From positions 1 to 53,756 of the forward strand of contig CANGYA010000005.1 in NCBI GenBank assembly GCA_947457925.1: a DNA stretch of 53,756 bases. The letters run 5' to 3'. Below the pieces are notes generated by a model that was not told the origin of the DNA, searched no databases, and saw only the letters and a list, made by a program, of their open reading frames with translations. Positions 8,420-15,714 of the stretch are shown here, one piece after another. Source of the DNA: Cytophagales bacterium (GTDB lineage: Bacteria > Bacteroidota > Bacteroidia > Cytophagales > Thermoflexibacteraceae). Each line of letters begins with the position of its first letter. The stretch's first letter is position 1. The position numbers were made by a program, and so were the translations under genes.

Positions 8420-9118
8420 TTAGGAGGTTATACTGATTAATTCGCCTACAAAATGTTCCTGTGTTCTATGCAAGCACTCTACAACTTTAACGTGCAAATG
8501 AGTATTATGGATTAGTTGATGGGGTTCAAAAAAGAATCTAAATATATCAAACTTGCAAGTTTCTACATCAAGCACTGCAAAAGCAGCCAAATTACCTATA
8601 TCTCTGGGTAGCCCTAAAGAACCTGTATTCAAAAAAAGTTTATTGTACTCCTTCCTAATGAATGGACGATGCGTATGCCCCATTATAATTACGTCATATT
8701 CTAAATTGGCAAATTCTTCAAGATTTGTGTCAGGGTATAAGTATTGGTTATTATTATTAGGGCTTCCATGTACCAATAAGTATTTTTTGTTATTAGCCTC
8801 AAAAGTAATTTGACTCTCCCAACTTTTTACAAAAGCTAATAACTCTTTAGGTATGCTGTTCTTTATCTGTTCTATTTGATAAACGTCCTCGTTGTCAGCC
8901 ACTTGATTTTGTAACAAGAGGTCTTCATGATTTCCTTTTATACATCTTATTTTTCTTTCTTTCAACAATGCTACCACCTCTATTCCGTAGGGTAAATAAC
9001 CAACAGCATCGCCTATAAAATATATATCTCGAATATTTTGTTGTTCAAAATACTGCAATACTTGTTTAAACGTATCTATATTGCCGTGTATATCACTAAT
9101 GATACCTATTTTACTCAT
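8420..9118 (-). CDS. Metallophosphoesterase, YfcE/MJ0936-like
   Basis: This 232-aa protein has all the blocks of calcineurin-like phosphoesterases: GIISDIHGN near the N-terminus, YFIGDAVGY, CIKGNHEDL, LLVHGSP, IMGHTHRPF and LNTGSLGLPR. These provide the Asp, Asn and His ligands for two metal ions. The YfcE/MJ0936 group hydrolyses phosphodiesters or phosphomonoesters. It is embedded in the polysaccharide operon, overlapping the upstream epimerase gene by 8 nt, so it may dephosphorylate a sugar-phosphate intermediate. A general phosphodiesterase co-transcribed by accident is the alternative. Confidence 0.85.
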   Translation of the reverse strand: MSKIGIISDIHGNIDTFKQVLQYFEQQNIRDIYFIGDAVGYLPYGIEVVALLKERKIRCIKGNHEDLLLQNQVADNEDVYQIEQIKNSIPKELLAFVKSWESQITFEANNKKYLLVHGSPNNNNQYLYPDTNLEEFANLEYDVIIMGHTHRPFIRKEYNKLFLNTGSLGLPRDIGNLAAFAVLDVETCKFDIFRFFFEPHQLIHNTHLHVKVVECLHRTQEHFVGELISITS

Positions 9119-9992
9119 ATTTAGTCATTAAAAATGAAATCCATTCTTTAATACCATTTTCCAAAGTAACAGAAGGTTGCCAATCAAAATCTTTCTTGAG
9201 TTTACTTATGTCAAAATTGGCTTTGTTATTTTCTTGGCTATCTGCTTGACTCGATGATTGTAAACTGCTTTTACAGCTTGGTGTCAGTTCAATGATTTTT
9301 GTCCCCAATTCTTTCATAGTTATTGGCTTTCCATGAGCAACATTATAAATGCCTGTGTAATTAGACAATAAAACTTTGACAATAATTGTAGCTAAGTCAT
9401 TGACATGAATAAAGTCTTGTCTTCTTTCCCCTGAACCATGATACACCAAGTCGATGTTTTTACACGCATTTTCAATAAAAATCTTTAAAACAGTATTGTA
9501 TTTCGTACTAAAGTGATAAGGAGCATTTACCCGTAAGCAAATCACTTCTGTATTGTTCAGTGTAAAAAACATTTTTTCAGCATTAATTTTTTCTTGAGCA
9601 TACAAGTTTGTGATACACAATGGCGAACCCTCGTCTATGACTTGTGTAGTCATGTCATAAACATTGGTAGAAGATATAAAAATTAGTTTTTTGATAGAGT
9701 TTGTTTGGGCAAATTCATAAATATTTTTATTTATTTTAGTGTTTATCTCAAAACACCTTTCAAAACTATTTTCAATGCTGGGTATTAAAGCTGCACAATG
9801 AATAATAATGTCTATCTCATGAATGTTCCTTAATTTTGTTGTGGCTAAATCCAATACAATGTATGCCCAAAGAACCTTTTGTTCAGGTTCTTTGTGATAC
9901 ACAGCCATAAAATTAAATCCATTGTTATAAAGAAATAGACAGACTGCTTTTCCAATGAGTCCACCCGCACCAGTTACCAATATCGTATTCAT
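9111..9992 (-). CDS. NAD(P)-dependent sugar epimerase/dehydratase (extended SDR)
   Basis: This 293-aa protein starts ILVTGAGGLIGKAVCLFL, the NAD(P)-binding GxxGxxG motif. It carries the SDR catalytic elements as SSTNVYDM (Ser/Thr) and LYAQEKINAE (YxxxK). It also has the RQDFIHVNDLA motif common to nucleotide-sugar epimerases and dehydratases. It probably converts a nucleotide sugar in the cytoplasm. It is somewhat shorter than the usual 310-340 residues. It overlaps the phosphoesterase gene by 8 nt and sits 9 nt after a second SDR gene. Whether it epimerises, reduces or dehydrates cannot be decided here. Confidence 0.8.
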   Translation of the reverse strand: MNTILVTGAGGLIGKAVCLFLYNNGFNFMAVYHKEPEQKVLWAYIVLDLATTKLRNIHEIDIIIHCAALIPSIENSFERCFEINTKINKNIYEFAQTNSIKKLIFISSTNVYDMTTQVIDEGSPLCITNLYAQEKINAEKMFFTLNNTEVICLRVNAPYHFSTKYNTVLKIFIENACKNIDLVYHGSGERRQDFIHVNDLATIIVKVLLSNYTGIYNVAHGKPITMKELGTKIIELTPSCKSSLQSSSQADSQENNKANFDISKLKKDFDWQPSVTLENGIKEWISFLMTKYE

Positions 9993-10001
9993 CTTGCTTG
10001 T

Positions 10002-10955
10002 TTAGATATTTGCAGCCATCCACTTTGTTGTCTTCAAGATACCTTCCTCCAAATCTACTTTCGCCTTAAAGCCCAATAGATTTTTGGCTTTTTCTACACT
10101 CGGAATCCGAAGTTCTACATCAGCCGATAGTGCATCTTTGAAAATTATCTTGGCATCAGATTTCAAAACTCTTAATACAGTTTCGGCAAGTCCCAAAATA
10201 GTGGTTACTGCTCTCGCATTGCCTATATTGAAGCTTTCGCCAATGGCTTTTGGGTCTGTAAGGGCAAGCATGATACAATCTACAAAGTCATCTACATAGC
10301 ACCAAGCTCGTATTTGGTTGCCATCTCCATTGATGAAAATATCCTCATTTTTTAAGGCTTTTTTGATAAAAATCTGAATAGCTCCTTCGCCTGTTTGCCC
10401 CGGTCCATAGACGTTGAAAGGTCTTACCGTAACCGTAGGCAAATTGTACTTTTTGAAGTAGGCGTGAGCCAAATGCTCCCCTGCCAATTTACTTACAGCA
10501 TACGTCCAACGGGCTTCGCCTGCACTTCCTGATACGGTATTATCTGTTTCTGTAGATTTGAAGGCATACGAACCAAAAATTTCAGAAGTAGAAAAATCAA
10601 TAAATCTATCTTTTACACCATTTACTAAGGCAGCTTCTAAGGCATTGGCAGTACCTATCATATTTACTCGCATCGTTTTTACAGGGTCTTTAATTACTGT
10701 ATCTATGCCTGCGATGCCTGCTGCATGAATCACGATGTCTGCTCCCTGCATAGCTTTTTCCAATGTCGGGTAGTCTAACACATCACCTTTTACTACACTA
10801 ATGTTAGGGTGATTGGCATAGGGCGAATTGCTTAATGTATCTCTATGAAAATTGTCATAGACCACAATTTTGTTGTGAGCCACCACCCTTGAAATAATTG
10901 TGTTGGCTATGAAACCAGCCCCACCTGTGATAAAAATAGTTTTATTGGTAATCAT
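10002..10955 (-). CDS. NAD-dependent epimerase/dehydratase (extended SDR)
   Basis: This 317-aa protein has the dinucleotide-binding motif [13 protein letters not shown] and the catalytic set [11 protein letters not shown] plus [12 protein letters not shown] (YxxxK). It also has [12 protein letters not shown] and [12 protein letters not shown], as in UDP-glucose 4-epimerase and UDP-glucuronate decarboxylase relatives. It would act on a nucleotide sugar. The gene overlaps the aminotransferase gene by 4 nt, so the two likely act in sequence: a keto-sugar produced or handled here can be aminated by the next enzyme. No clear 4,6-dehydratase signature (STDEVYG with DxE) is visible. Confidence 0.82.
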   Translation of the reverse strand: MITNKTIFITGGAGFIANTIISRVVAHNKIVVYDNFHRDTLSNSPYANHPNISVVKGDVLDYPTLEKAMQGADIVIHAAGIAGIDTVIKDPVKTMRVNMIGTANALEAALVNGVKDRFIDFSTSEIFGSYAFKSTETDNTVSGSAGEARWTYAVSKLAGEHLAHAYFKKYNLPTVTVRPFNVYGPGQTGEGAIQIFIKKALKNEDIFINGDGNQIRAWCYVDDFVDCIMLALTDPKAIGESFNIGNARAVTTILGLAETVLRVLKSDAKIIFKDALSADVELRIPSVEKAKNLLGFKAKVDLEEGILKTTKWMAANI

Positions 10956-12124
10956 AGTTTTGCGTATTGTGTAGTAAGCATATCAATTACATAGTCTTGC
11001 TCCGTTTGTGTCATTGTAGGGTACAAAGGCAGTGCAATCGTCAGTCTATCAGCTATATATGCTTGTGGGAAATCTAAATTTTTGATAGCGTATTTTTGTT
11101 GGTAATACTGTTGCGAAGTTACTGCGTGTGTGCCTTGTCTGGTTATCACACCGTTTTCTTCTAAAGCAAACATCAAATCATTGCGTTTTTTGTGCAATTC
11201 TTCTATGTTAGCTTGTTGTAACTTTTCAGGCTCAAATAGACACACATACGCCTGATACGCATGATTACTATAGGCTGGCGTGTAAGGCAACTTTAGCCAA
11301 TTCAAATCTTTTAATTTTTCGTTATAGTAATCGGCTTTTTCTTTTCGTTTGGTCAGAATAAAATCTGTTTTTTGCATTTGTGTAACCCCTAATGCCCCTT
11401 GTATGTCTGTCATGCGGTAGTTATAGCCCAAATGCTTGTATTCTGCCAACAAAAAAGTATATTTTTGGTCTAATTTCTCAAAGTCCGACATACCGCCACC
11501 ATGATTACGCAAAATACGAATAATCTTATGGTATTCTTCATGCTTAGTCGTTAGCATACCACCTTCGCCTGTGGTAATGGCTTTGCGAGGGTGAAACGAA
11601 AAGCAACCTATATCACCAATGCTACCTACGGGCTGGTTTTTATATTTTGTACCAAAACCACAAGCTGCATCTTCTACTATTCGCAGTTGGTATTTTTGGG
11701 CTAATGCCTTTATCTCGTCCATTTGTGCAGCCAAACCAAACAAATGCACAGGAATAATAGCTTTGGTTTTAGGCGTAACTTTACTTTCTATCTGTGCTAC
11801 ATCAATATTGAATGTTTGTAAGTCAATATCACAAAATATAGGAGTAGCACCACAGTATTCAATAGCATTTGCCGTAGAAATCCATGTAAAAGCTGGTACA
11901 ATGACCTCATCTCCTTCTTGAATACCCAATGCCAACAAAGCCAAATGTAGGGCTGTAGTACACGAAGAAACCGCCGAAGCATAATGACTATCGGAAAAAA
12001 CAGCAAATTGTTTTTCAAATTCTTCTACGTACTTCCCCTGCACCACCCAACCACTTTTAAGAGGTTCTTGGACTATAGAGAAATCGGCTTCGTCAAAAAA
12101 TATTTTAGAGATAGGTATTTTCAT
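10952..12124 (-). CDS. DegT/DnrJ/EryC1/StrS sugar aminotransferase
   Basis: This 390-aa PLP enzyme starts [16 protein letters not shown]. It contains [10 protein letters not shown] and [13 protein letters not shown], which form the PLP pocket, then [11 protein letters not shown], and [15 protein letters not shown] with the PLP lysine at K181. The family transfers an amino group from glutamate to a keto nucleotide sugar, producing 3- or 4-amino sugars. Such amino sugars are what the downstream formyltransferases would modify. The reading frame is open to an ATG at 12175, but that start would extend deep into the ABC-transporter gene. The ATG at 12124 fits the family's N-terminus and gives only a 20-nt overlap. 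Confidence 0.88.
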   Translation of the reverse strand: MKIPISKIFFDEADFSIVQEPLKSGWVVQGKYVEEFEKQFAVFSDSHYASAVSSCTTALHLALLALGIQEGDEVIVPAFTWISTANAIEYCGATPIFCDIDLQTFNIDVAQIESKVTPKTKAIIPVHLFGLAAQMDEIKALAQKYQLRIVEDAACGFGTKYKNQPVGSIGDIGCFSFHPRKAITTGEGGMLTTKHEEYHKIIRILRNHGGGMSDFEKLDQKYTFLLAEYKHLGYNYRMTDIQGALGVTQMQKTDFILTKRKEKADYYNEKLKDLNWLKLPYTPAYSNHAYQAYVCLFEPEKLQQANIEELHKKRNDLMFALEENGVITRQGTHAVTSQQYYQQKYAIKNLDFPQAYIADRLTIALPLYPTMTQTEQDYVIDMLTTQYAKL

Positions 12125-13424
12125 GAAGGTTGAGTTGTTTAGAAGTCCACTTGGATTGGTTGATAATAAAACCATGTGTTGCTGGTATTACATAATCCAT
12201 ACTACCTTTAGAGATATTTGAAACTGTTATATTACCAATCTGTTGCACATAGTCAATGCTTAGTCCTGTTGTGTGATGTATGCCAATAACAAATGAATAG
12301 CTGCCCGGCACTAATCTGTTTTCTAATGTAATATCAAAAGTATATTCTCCTTTTTCTAATGAAAGTTCCTTTATGCCTTCAAAATTAGTAGTAGCATAAG
12401 TAATATAAGTGCCTTCCATAGAAGTCATTTTTACATCAAGTAATGCTGATTTTATAGGCTTAAATATTTCTACGGTTAATCGAAGTTTAATATCTTCTAA
12501 ATAATATACCTCATCAATAGGTTCGTCATTTTGATTAAGGATAGCAAAAGTTTTAAATTTACCTTCTCCTGTGTTATATAAACTCCAATTTTCAGGAATT
12601 TTTTGCTCTTGTAATCTATCTTTTTTCAAATAAGCATCTATTACATTTTGTATATTATCATGCAATTCTAATTGCCCATTTTTTAACAATACACCTTTGT
12701 TACAAAGTTGTTTGATAGAAAGAATATTATGACTCACAAACAACACCGTTCTGCCTTCCCCTTGAGATACATCTTTCATCTTACCGATACACTTCTTTTG
12801 AAAGTCGGCATCACCAACAGCCAAAACTTCATCTACAATCAAAATATCTGGTTCGAGATGGGCAGCTACCGCAAACGCCAAACGGACATACATACCCGAA
12901 CTGTATCGTTTTACAGGGGTGTCCATGAATGCCTCTATACCCGCAAAAGCCACAATCTCGTCTAATTTTGCGGTTATTTCACGGCGGTTCATGCCCAAAA
13001 TAGCTCCGTTCATGTAGATATTCTCTCGTCCCGTCAAATCTGGGTGAAAACCTGTACCTACCTCTAATAAACTGGCTATTCTGCCCTTTATTTTTACTTT
13101 TCCTTTGGTGGGGGTAGTCGTTTTAGACAATATTTTGAGCAAAGTAGATTTGCCTGCACCATTTTTTCCAATGATACCCACTACTTCTCCTCTCTTCACT
13201 TCAAAATTCACGTCTTGTAGTGACCAAACATAACGGCTTTTTACTTCTTCGGCACTTTTTGCAGCAGCCAACTCGTTAGAAGTAGTATAGGTTTCGTAAG
13301 GGTCTGGTAAACCTCGCATTTTGTGCCAAAAACTAACAACGTCTTCTTTAAATGCTTGTCTATCTACATTCCCCAAACGGTAACGTTTATATAAATGTTC
13401 TACTTTTAAAACTACGTCTGACAT
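12105..13424 (-). CDS. Polysaccharide ABC exporter ATPase, Wzt-like
   Basis: This 439-aa ATPase would drive export of a finished glycan across the inner membrane. The Walker A motif GKNGAGKST is at about 86-94, the ABC signature is RYSSGMYVRLAFAVA, and Walker B is DILIVDEVLAVGD. A C-terminal beta-rich domain of about 170 residues (from roughly 270) resembles the Wzt C-terminal domain, which binds the modified glycan end. The TTG 42 nt upstream lies in the promoter region and is rejected as start, because MSDVVLKVEHLYKRY at 13424 is the normal family start. It is the first gene of the operon. Its permease partner (Wzm) is not in this window. Confidence 0.9.
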   Translation of the reverse strand: MSDVVLKVEHLYKRYRLGNVDRQAFKEDVVSFWHKMRGLPDPYETYTTSNELAAAKSAEEVKSRYVWSLQDVNFEVKRGEVVGIIGKNGAGKSTLLKILSKTTTPTKGKVKIKGRIASLLEVGTGFHPDLTGRENIYMNGAILGMNRREITAKLDEIVAFAGIEAFMDTPVKRYSSGMYVRLAFAVAAHLEPDILIVDEVLAVGDADFQKKCIGKMKDVSQGEGRTVLFVSHNILSIKQLCNKGVLLKNGQLELHDNIQNVIDAYLKKDRLQEQKIPENWSLYNTGEGKFKTFAILNQNDEPIDEVYYLEDIKLRLTVEIFKPIKSALLDVKMTSMEGTYITYATTNFEGIKELSLEKGEYTFDITLENRLVPGSYSFVIGIHHTTGLSIDYVQQIGNITVSNISKGSMDYVIPATHGFIINQSKWTSKQLNLHENTYL

Positions 13425-13445
13425 TGTAATACTGTTGAATAAACA

Positions 13446-13476
13446 CAAAGCTATAAACTTTTGCAAAAGTCTTCAA
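13446..13476 (-). promoter_or_regulatory. Promoter of the polysaccharide operon
   Basis: On the minus strand, TTG (13476-13474), a 20-nt spacer and TAGCTTTG (13453-13446) match the Bacteroidota -33/-7 pattern. Transcription would start near 13439, about 15 nt before the ATG at 13424. A 14-bp palindrome fills most of the spacer. Confidence 0.7.
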
Positions 13477-13490
13477 CTTTTGCAAAAGTT
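13456..13490. promoter_or_regulatory. Two tandem 14-bp palindromes overlapping the operon promoter
   Basis: ACTTTTGCAAAAGT occurs at 13457-13470 and again at 13476-13489, 19 bp apart centre to centre (roughly two helical turns). Each is a perfect palindrome. The first lies between the -7 and -33 boxes and the second overlaps and extends upstream of the -33 box, as expected for operators of a dimeric regulator. The two copies could also pair with each other in RNA as a 15-bp stem (13456-13470 with 13476-13490), so a role in ending the upstream DUF4178 transcript is the alternative. Confidence 0.6.
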
Positions 13491-13497
13491 TTTTGAC

Positions 13498-14058
13498 TTA
13501 GCTAGCAGGTAAGATGTTAGAAATAGCTGTTTCAGGAATAATGTCGCCAACCAACGCCTCAAATTCCTCTACGTCCCATTGGTCTATTATCAGCACCTTT
13601 TTTTCTGAATCGTCTATGTATTCCCAAGAAAGTAATTCAGCAGAATCTTCGGGAGCATCCTCGGTATTACGGAAATAGCCTGCGGTTTCTTTTTCTCTGT
13701 AATACTTCACTCCGTTGTATGTGATTTCTCTTGGTGGTTTTTCATTTTGCAAAATTTGTTGTTCTACATACTCACCCAATTTGGCAAAACGGAGTTTTTC
13801 TGTCAAATAGCACAGTGTTTTTTGCCCTTGTTCTATCCGCAGATAACGGCTGTCTTCGCCACAAACGACTTTGAACTCATAACTAAAACGGTTATTACCC
13901 CAGTCATATTCGTACTCGTCTGTAACTTCCCATGTACGGAAGTCATAATCAAACAAAAAGCCCTTGCGAATATCTATGACCGTAATTTGTGTAGGGTCAT
14001 AGTGTAGTTGCAAAGGTGTGTTTTCTTGTTTTTTCTTGAAAAAATCAAATAGTCCCAT
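13498..14058 (-). CDS. DUF4178 domain protein
   Basis: This 186-aa protein begins MGLFDFFKKKQEN and contains TWEVTDEYEYDWGNNRFSYE, LRIEQG and REITYNGVKYYREKETAGYF, which match my recollection of the DUF4178 family. That family often occurs near polyamine and membrane-protein genes in bacteria and has no firmly known function. It is cytoplasmic by sequence, with no signal peptide or membrane helix. It lies upstream of the polysaccharide operon on the same strand, but the 73-nt gap carries a separate promoter, so it is probably an independent unit. Confidence 0.7.
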   Translation of the reverse strand: MGLFDFFKKKQENTPLQLHYDPTQITVIDIRKGFLFDYDFRTWEVTDEYEYDWGNNRFSYEFKVVCGEDSRYLRIEQGQKTLCYLTEKLRFAKLGEYVEQQILQNEKPPREITYNGVKYYREKETAGYFRNTEDAPEDSAELLSWEYIDDSEKKVLIIDQWDVEEFEALVGDIIPETAISNILPAS

Positions 14059-14142
14059 AGTTATTTTCGTTTATCAAAGCATACGCTAAGATAGATAAAA
14101 AAGTTTGTTAGTACATAACAAGTAATGCTATGGGAGTAAAAA

Positions 14143-14175
14143 AAAGCTGTAATCTTTTTGAAAGATTACAGCTTT
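14143..14175 (-). terminator. Intrinsic terminator after the TonB-domain gene
   Basis: A perfect 15-bp stem (14143-14157 with 14161-14175, loop TTG) is followed on the minus strand by a run of T residues (complement of 14137-14145). It lies about 30 nt downstream of the TonB-domain gene's stop codon. Confidence 0.85.
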
Positions 14176-14204
14176 AACAAAACTCTATTTAATTTATGGG
14201 ACAA

Positions 14205-14891
14205 TTACTTTTGTTGAATCTTGAAAATAATAGGTATCATAGACTTTGTATTTACTGCCTTGCCTTTATGAATGGCAGGCTGCCATTTCGGAGAGTTTTT
14301 CAAGACACGCACAGCTTCTTCATCACAACCCGCCCCGATGCCTTGCATGACCTTGATATTAGAAATAGAACCATCTGCCAATACAATAAATTGCAAACGT
14401 ACTGCCCCTTGTATCTGTTCTTTTAGGGCTTGTTCTGGGTACTGTAAGTTTTCTCGTACATATTTGTAGAAACCGGGGTAGTCGCCTACGGGTTTTGCTT
14501 CTTGTTCGGGCTTTTCTACAATTTCAGGAGCTTTTTCTTTTGGTGGTTTTTTCTCTTTTGGTTTTTCACTAACTACCTTTGTGCCACCATTCGTAGCTGT
14601 ATTATCCGTTGGTTTCGTTTCGCCTGTTTTACCACCTTTGGGGTCTGCGGGTGGCGTTGTGTTTACAGGCACTGTTTTTACAGTATCTACGTTGGGGGTA
14701 GTTTTTGCAGTATCTACCGCACCTACACTACTACCTGTACCTGTGTTGGCATTGCCATTCTCTACTTTTACAGTGTCTTGTGTGGTATTTTCTGTTTCTT
14801 TGGGCTTATCGCAAGCCGCTAAACCTGCCACCAGCAAAAAAGCACAGCATAAAGAATTGAGGTTATTTTTATTGAAAAAATATGTATTCAT
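14205..14891 (-). CDS. Lipoprotein with TonB C-terminal domain
   Basis: This 228-aa protein has a lipoprotein signal peptide ending LLVAGLAAC, with the lipidated Cys at 27. A low-complexity Thr/Lys/Pro-rich linker (about 30-130) includes KPKEKKPPKEKAPE. The TonB C-terminal domain spans about 140-228, with YPEQALKEQIQGAVRLQF and AVRVLKNSPKWQPA. Classical TonB is anchored in the inner membrane by a helix and energises outer-membrane transporters. Here the anchor is a lipid, so coupling to ExbB/ExbD through a transmembrane helix is not possible as in normal TonB. It may be a periplasmic adaptor. It is transcribed alone, with its own terminator. Confidence 0.8.
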   Translation of the reverse strand: MNTYFFNKNNLNSLCCAFLLVAGLAACDKPKETENTTQDTVKVENGNANTGTGSSVGAVDTAKTTPNVDTVKTVPVNTTPPADPKGGKTGETKPTDNTATNGGTKVVSEKPKEKKPPKEKAPEIVEKPEQEAKPVGDYPGFYKYVRENLQYPEQALKEQIQGAVRLQFIVLADGSISNIKVMQGIGAGCDEEAVRVLKNSPKWQPAIHKGKAVNTKSMIPIIFKIQQK

Positions 14892-15086
14892 AAAACATAA
14901 AGTTTAAGCTATTATAGTCTTTGTTTCAAATAGCAAGCCAAAACGCATTTATTTGTCGGATTTTTAAGAATTGGAATGATTTTTTCATAAAGATTGCTAA
15001 AGGTTATTGTAATTTCTACACTTTTCACGTTCAAACATCATAAAAGGTGGCATAGCACTACATTAACTCCTTAAAATCTCAAAAAT

Positions 15087-15602
15087 ATGAAAACAAGTAT
15101 TTATTTTATCTTCCTTTATTTTGTTGTATTGATAGGCGTACACGCACAAGGAAAGCCATTAGACTCCGCAGCTTTAGAAAATGAGCCGTTGTTTCTAACC
15201 ATAGAAGATGCCATGAAAAACCCTAAAAAAGTTTATAAACTGAACCTAAGCCGCAGACAACTCACAAAAATTCCGCCTGAGTTGTTCCAACTTCGCAATT
15301 TACAAGAACTCAACATTAGTTACAATCAAATAGCCGAACTACCCAAAGAAATAGGTTTATTGACCAATTTACAAAGATTGGATATTTCTGTGAACCAAAT
15401 TGGTGAGTTGCCAGCTACTATTAGTTTGCTCAAAAACTTGAATGAATTATTGTTGGATAAAAATAAACTAACAGCCTTACCCGAAAGTATAAAGGATTTG
15501 AAAAAACTAACATGGTTGGAGTTGGCAGAAAACTCTATCCCTAAAAAAGATTGGAAAAAATACCAACGTATGCTGCCTCTTTGTGATGTGGTTTTTGAGT
15601 AA
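15087..15602 (+). CDS. Small secreted leucine-rich-repeat protein
   Basis: This 171-aa protein has an N-terminal signal peptide (KTSIYFIFLYFVVLIGVHAQ). It then carries four to five leucine-rich repeats with a period of about 23 residues, such as LRNLQELNISYNQIAELP and LTNLQRLDISVNQIGELP, ending near residue 155 with a short cap. LRR proteins form curved protein-binding surfaces. Without a membrane helix or lipobox it should be periplasmic or exported. It is divergently transcribed from the TonB-domain lipoprotein gene and has its own terminator. The binding partner is unknown. Confidence 0.85.
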   Translation: MKTSIYFIFLYFVVLIGVHAQGKPLDSAALENEPLFLTIEDAMKNPKKVYKLNLSRRQLTKIPPELFQLRNLQELNISYNQIAELPKEIGLLTNLQRLDISVNQIGELPATISLLKNLNELLLDKNKLTALPESIKDLKKLTWLELAENSIPKKDWKKYQRMLPLCDVVFE

Positions 15603-15619
15603 AAATTTGTTATTCTCTT

Positions 15620-15651
15620 AACCCTTCTCTGCTTAGCAAGAAGGGTTTTTT
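15620..15651 (+). terminator. Intrinsic terminator of the LRR gene
   Basis: AACCCTTCT (15620-15628) pairs with AGAAGGGTT (15639-15647), and the stem is followed by a T run to 15651. It lies 18 nt after the stop codon. Confidence 0.9.
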
Positions 15652-15714
15652 GTTACCTAAAAAATAGCATGATTACATCAAAATTATGTACAACTCTTAT
15701 TCAGTAAGGTACAT

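Noticed and set aside
14502-14907. Long plus-strand reading frames opposite the TonB-domain gene
   Set aside because: They are antisense to the Thr/Lys/Pro-rich linker, whose codon bias keeps the other strand free of stops. Their Phe/Cys/Trp- or Val/Ser-rich products look unlike real proteins.
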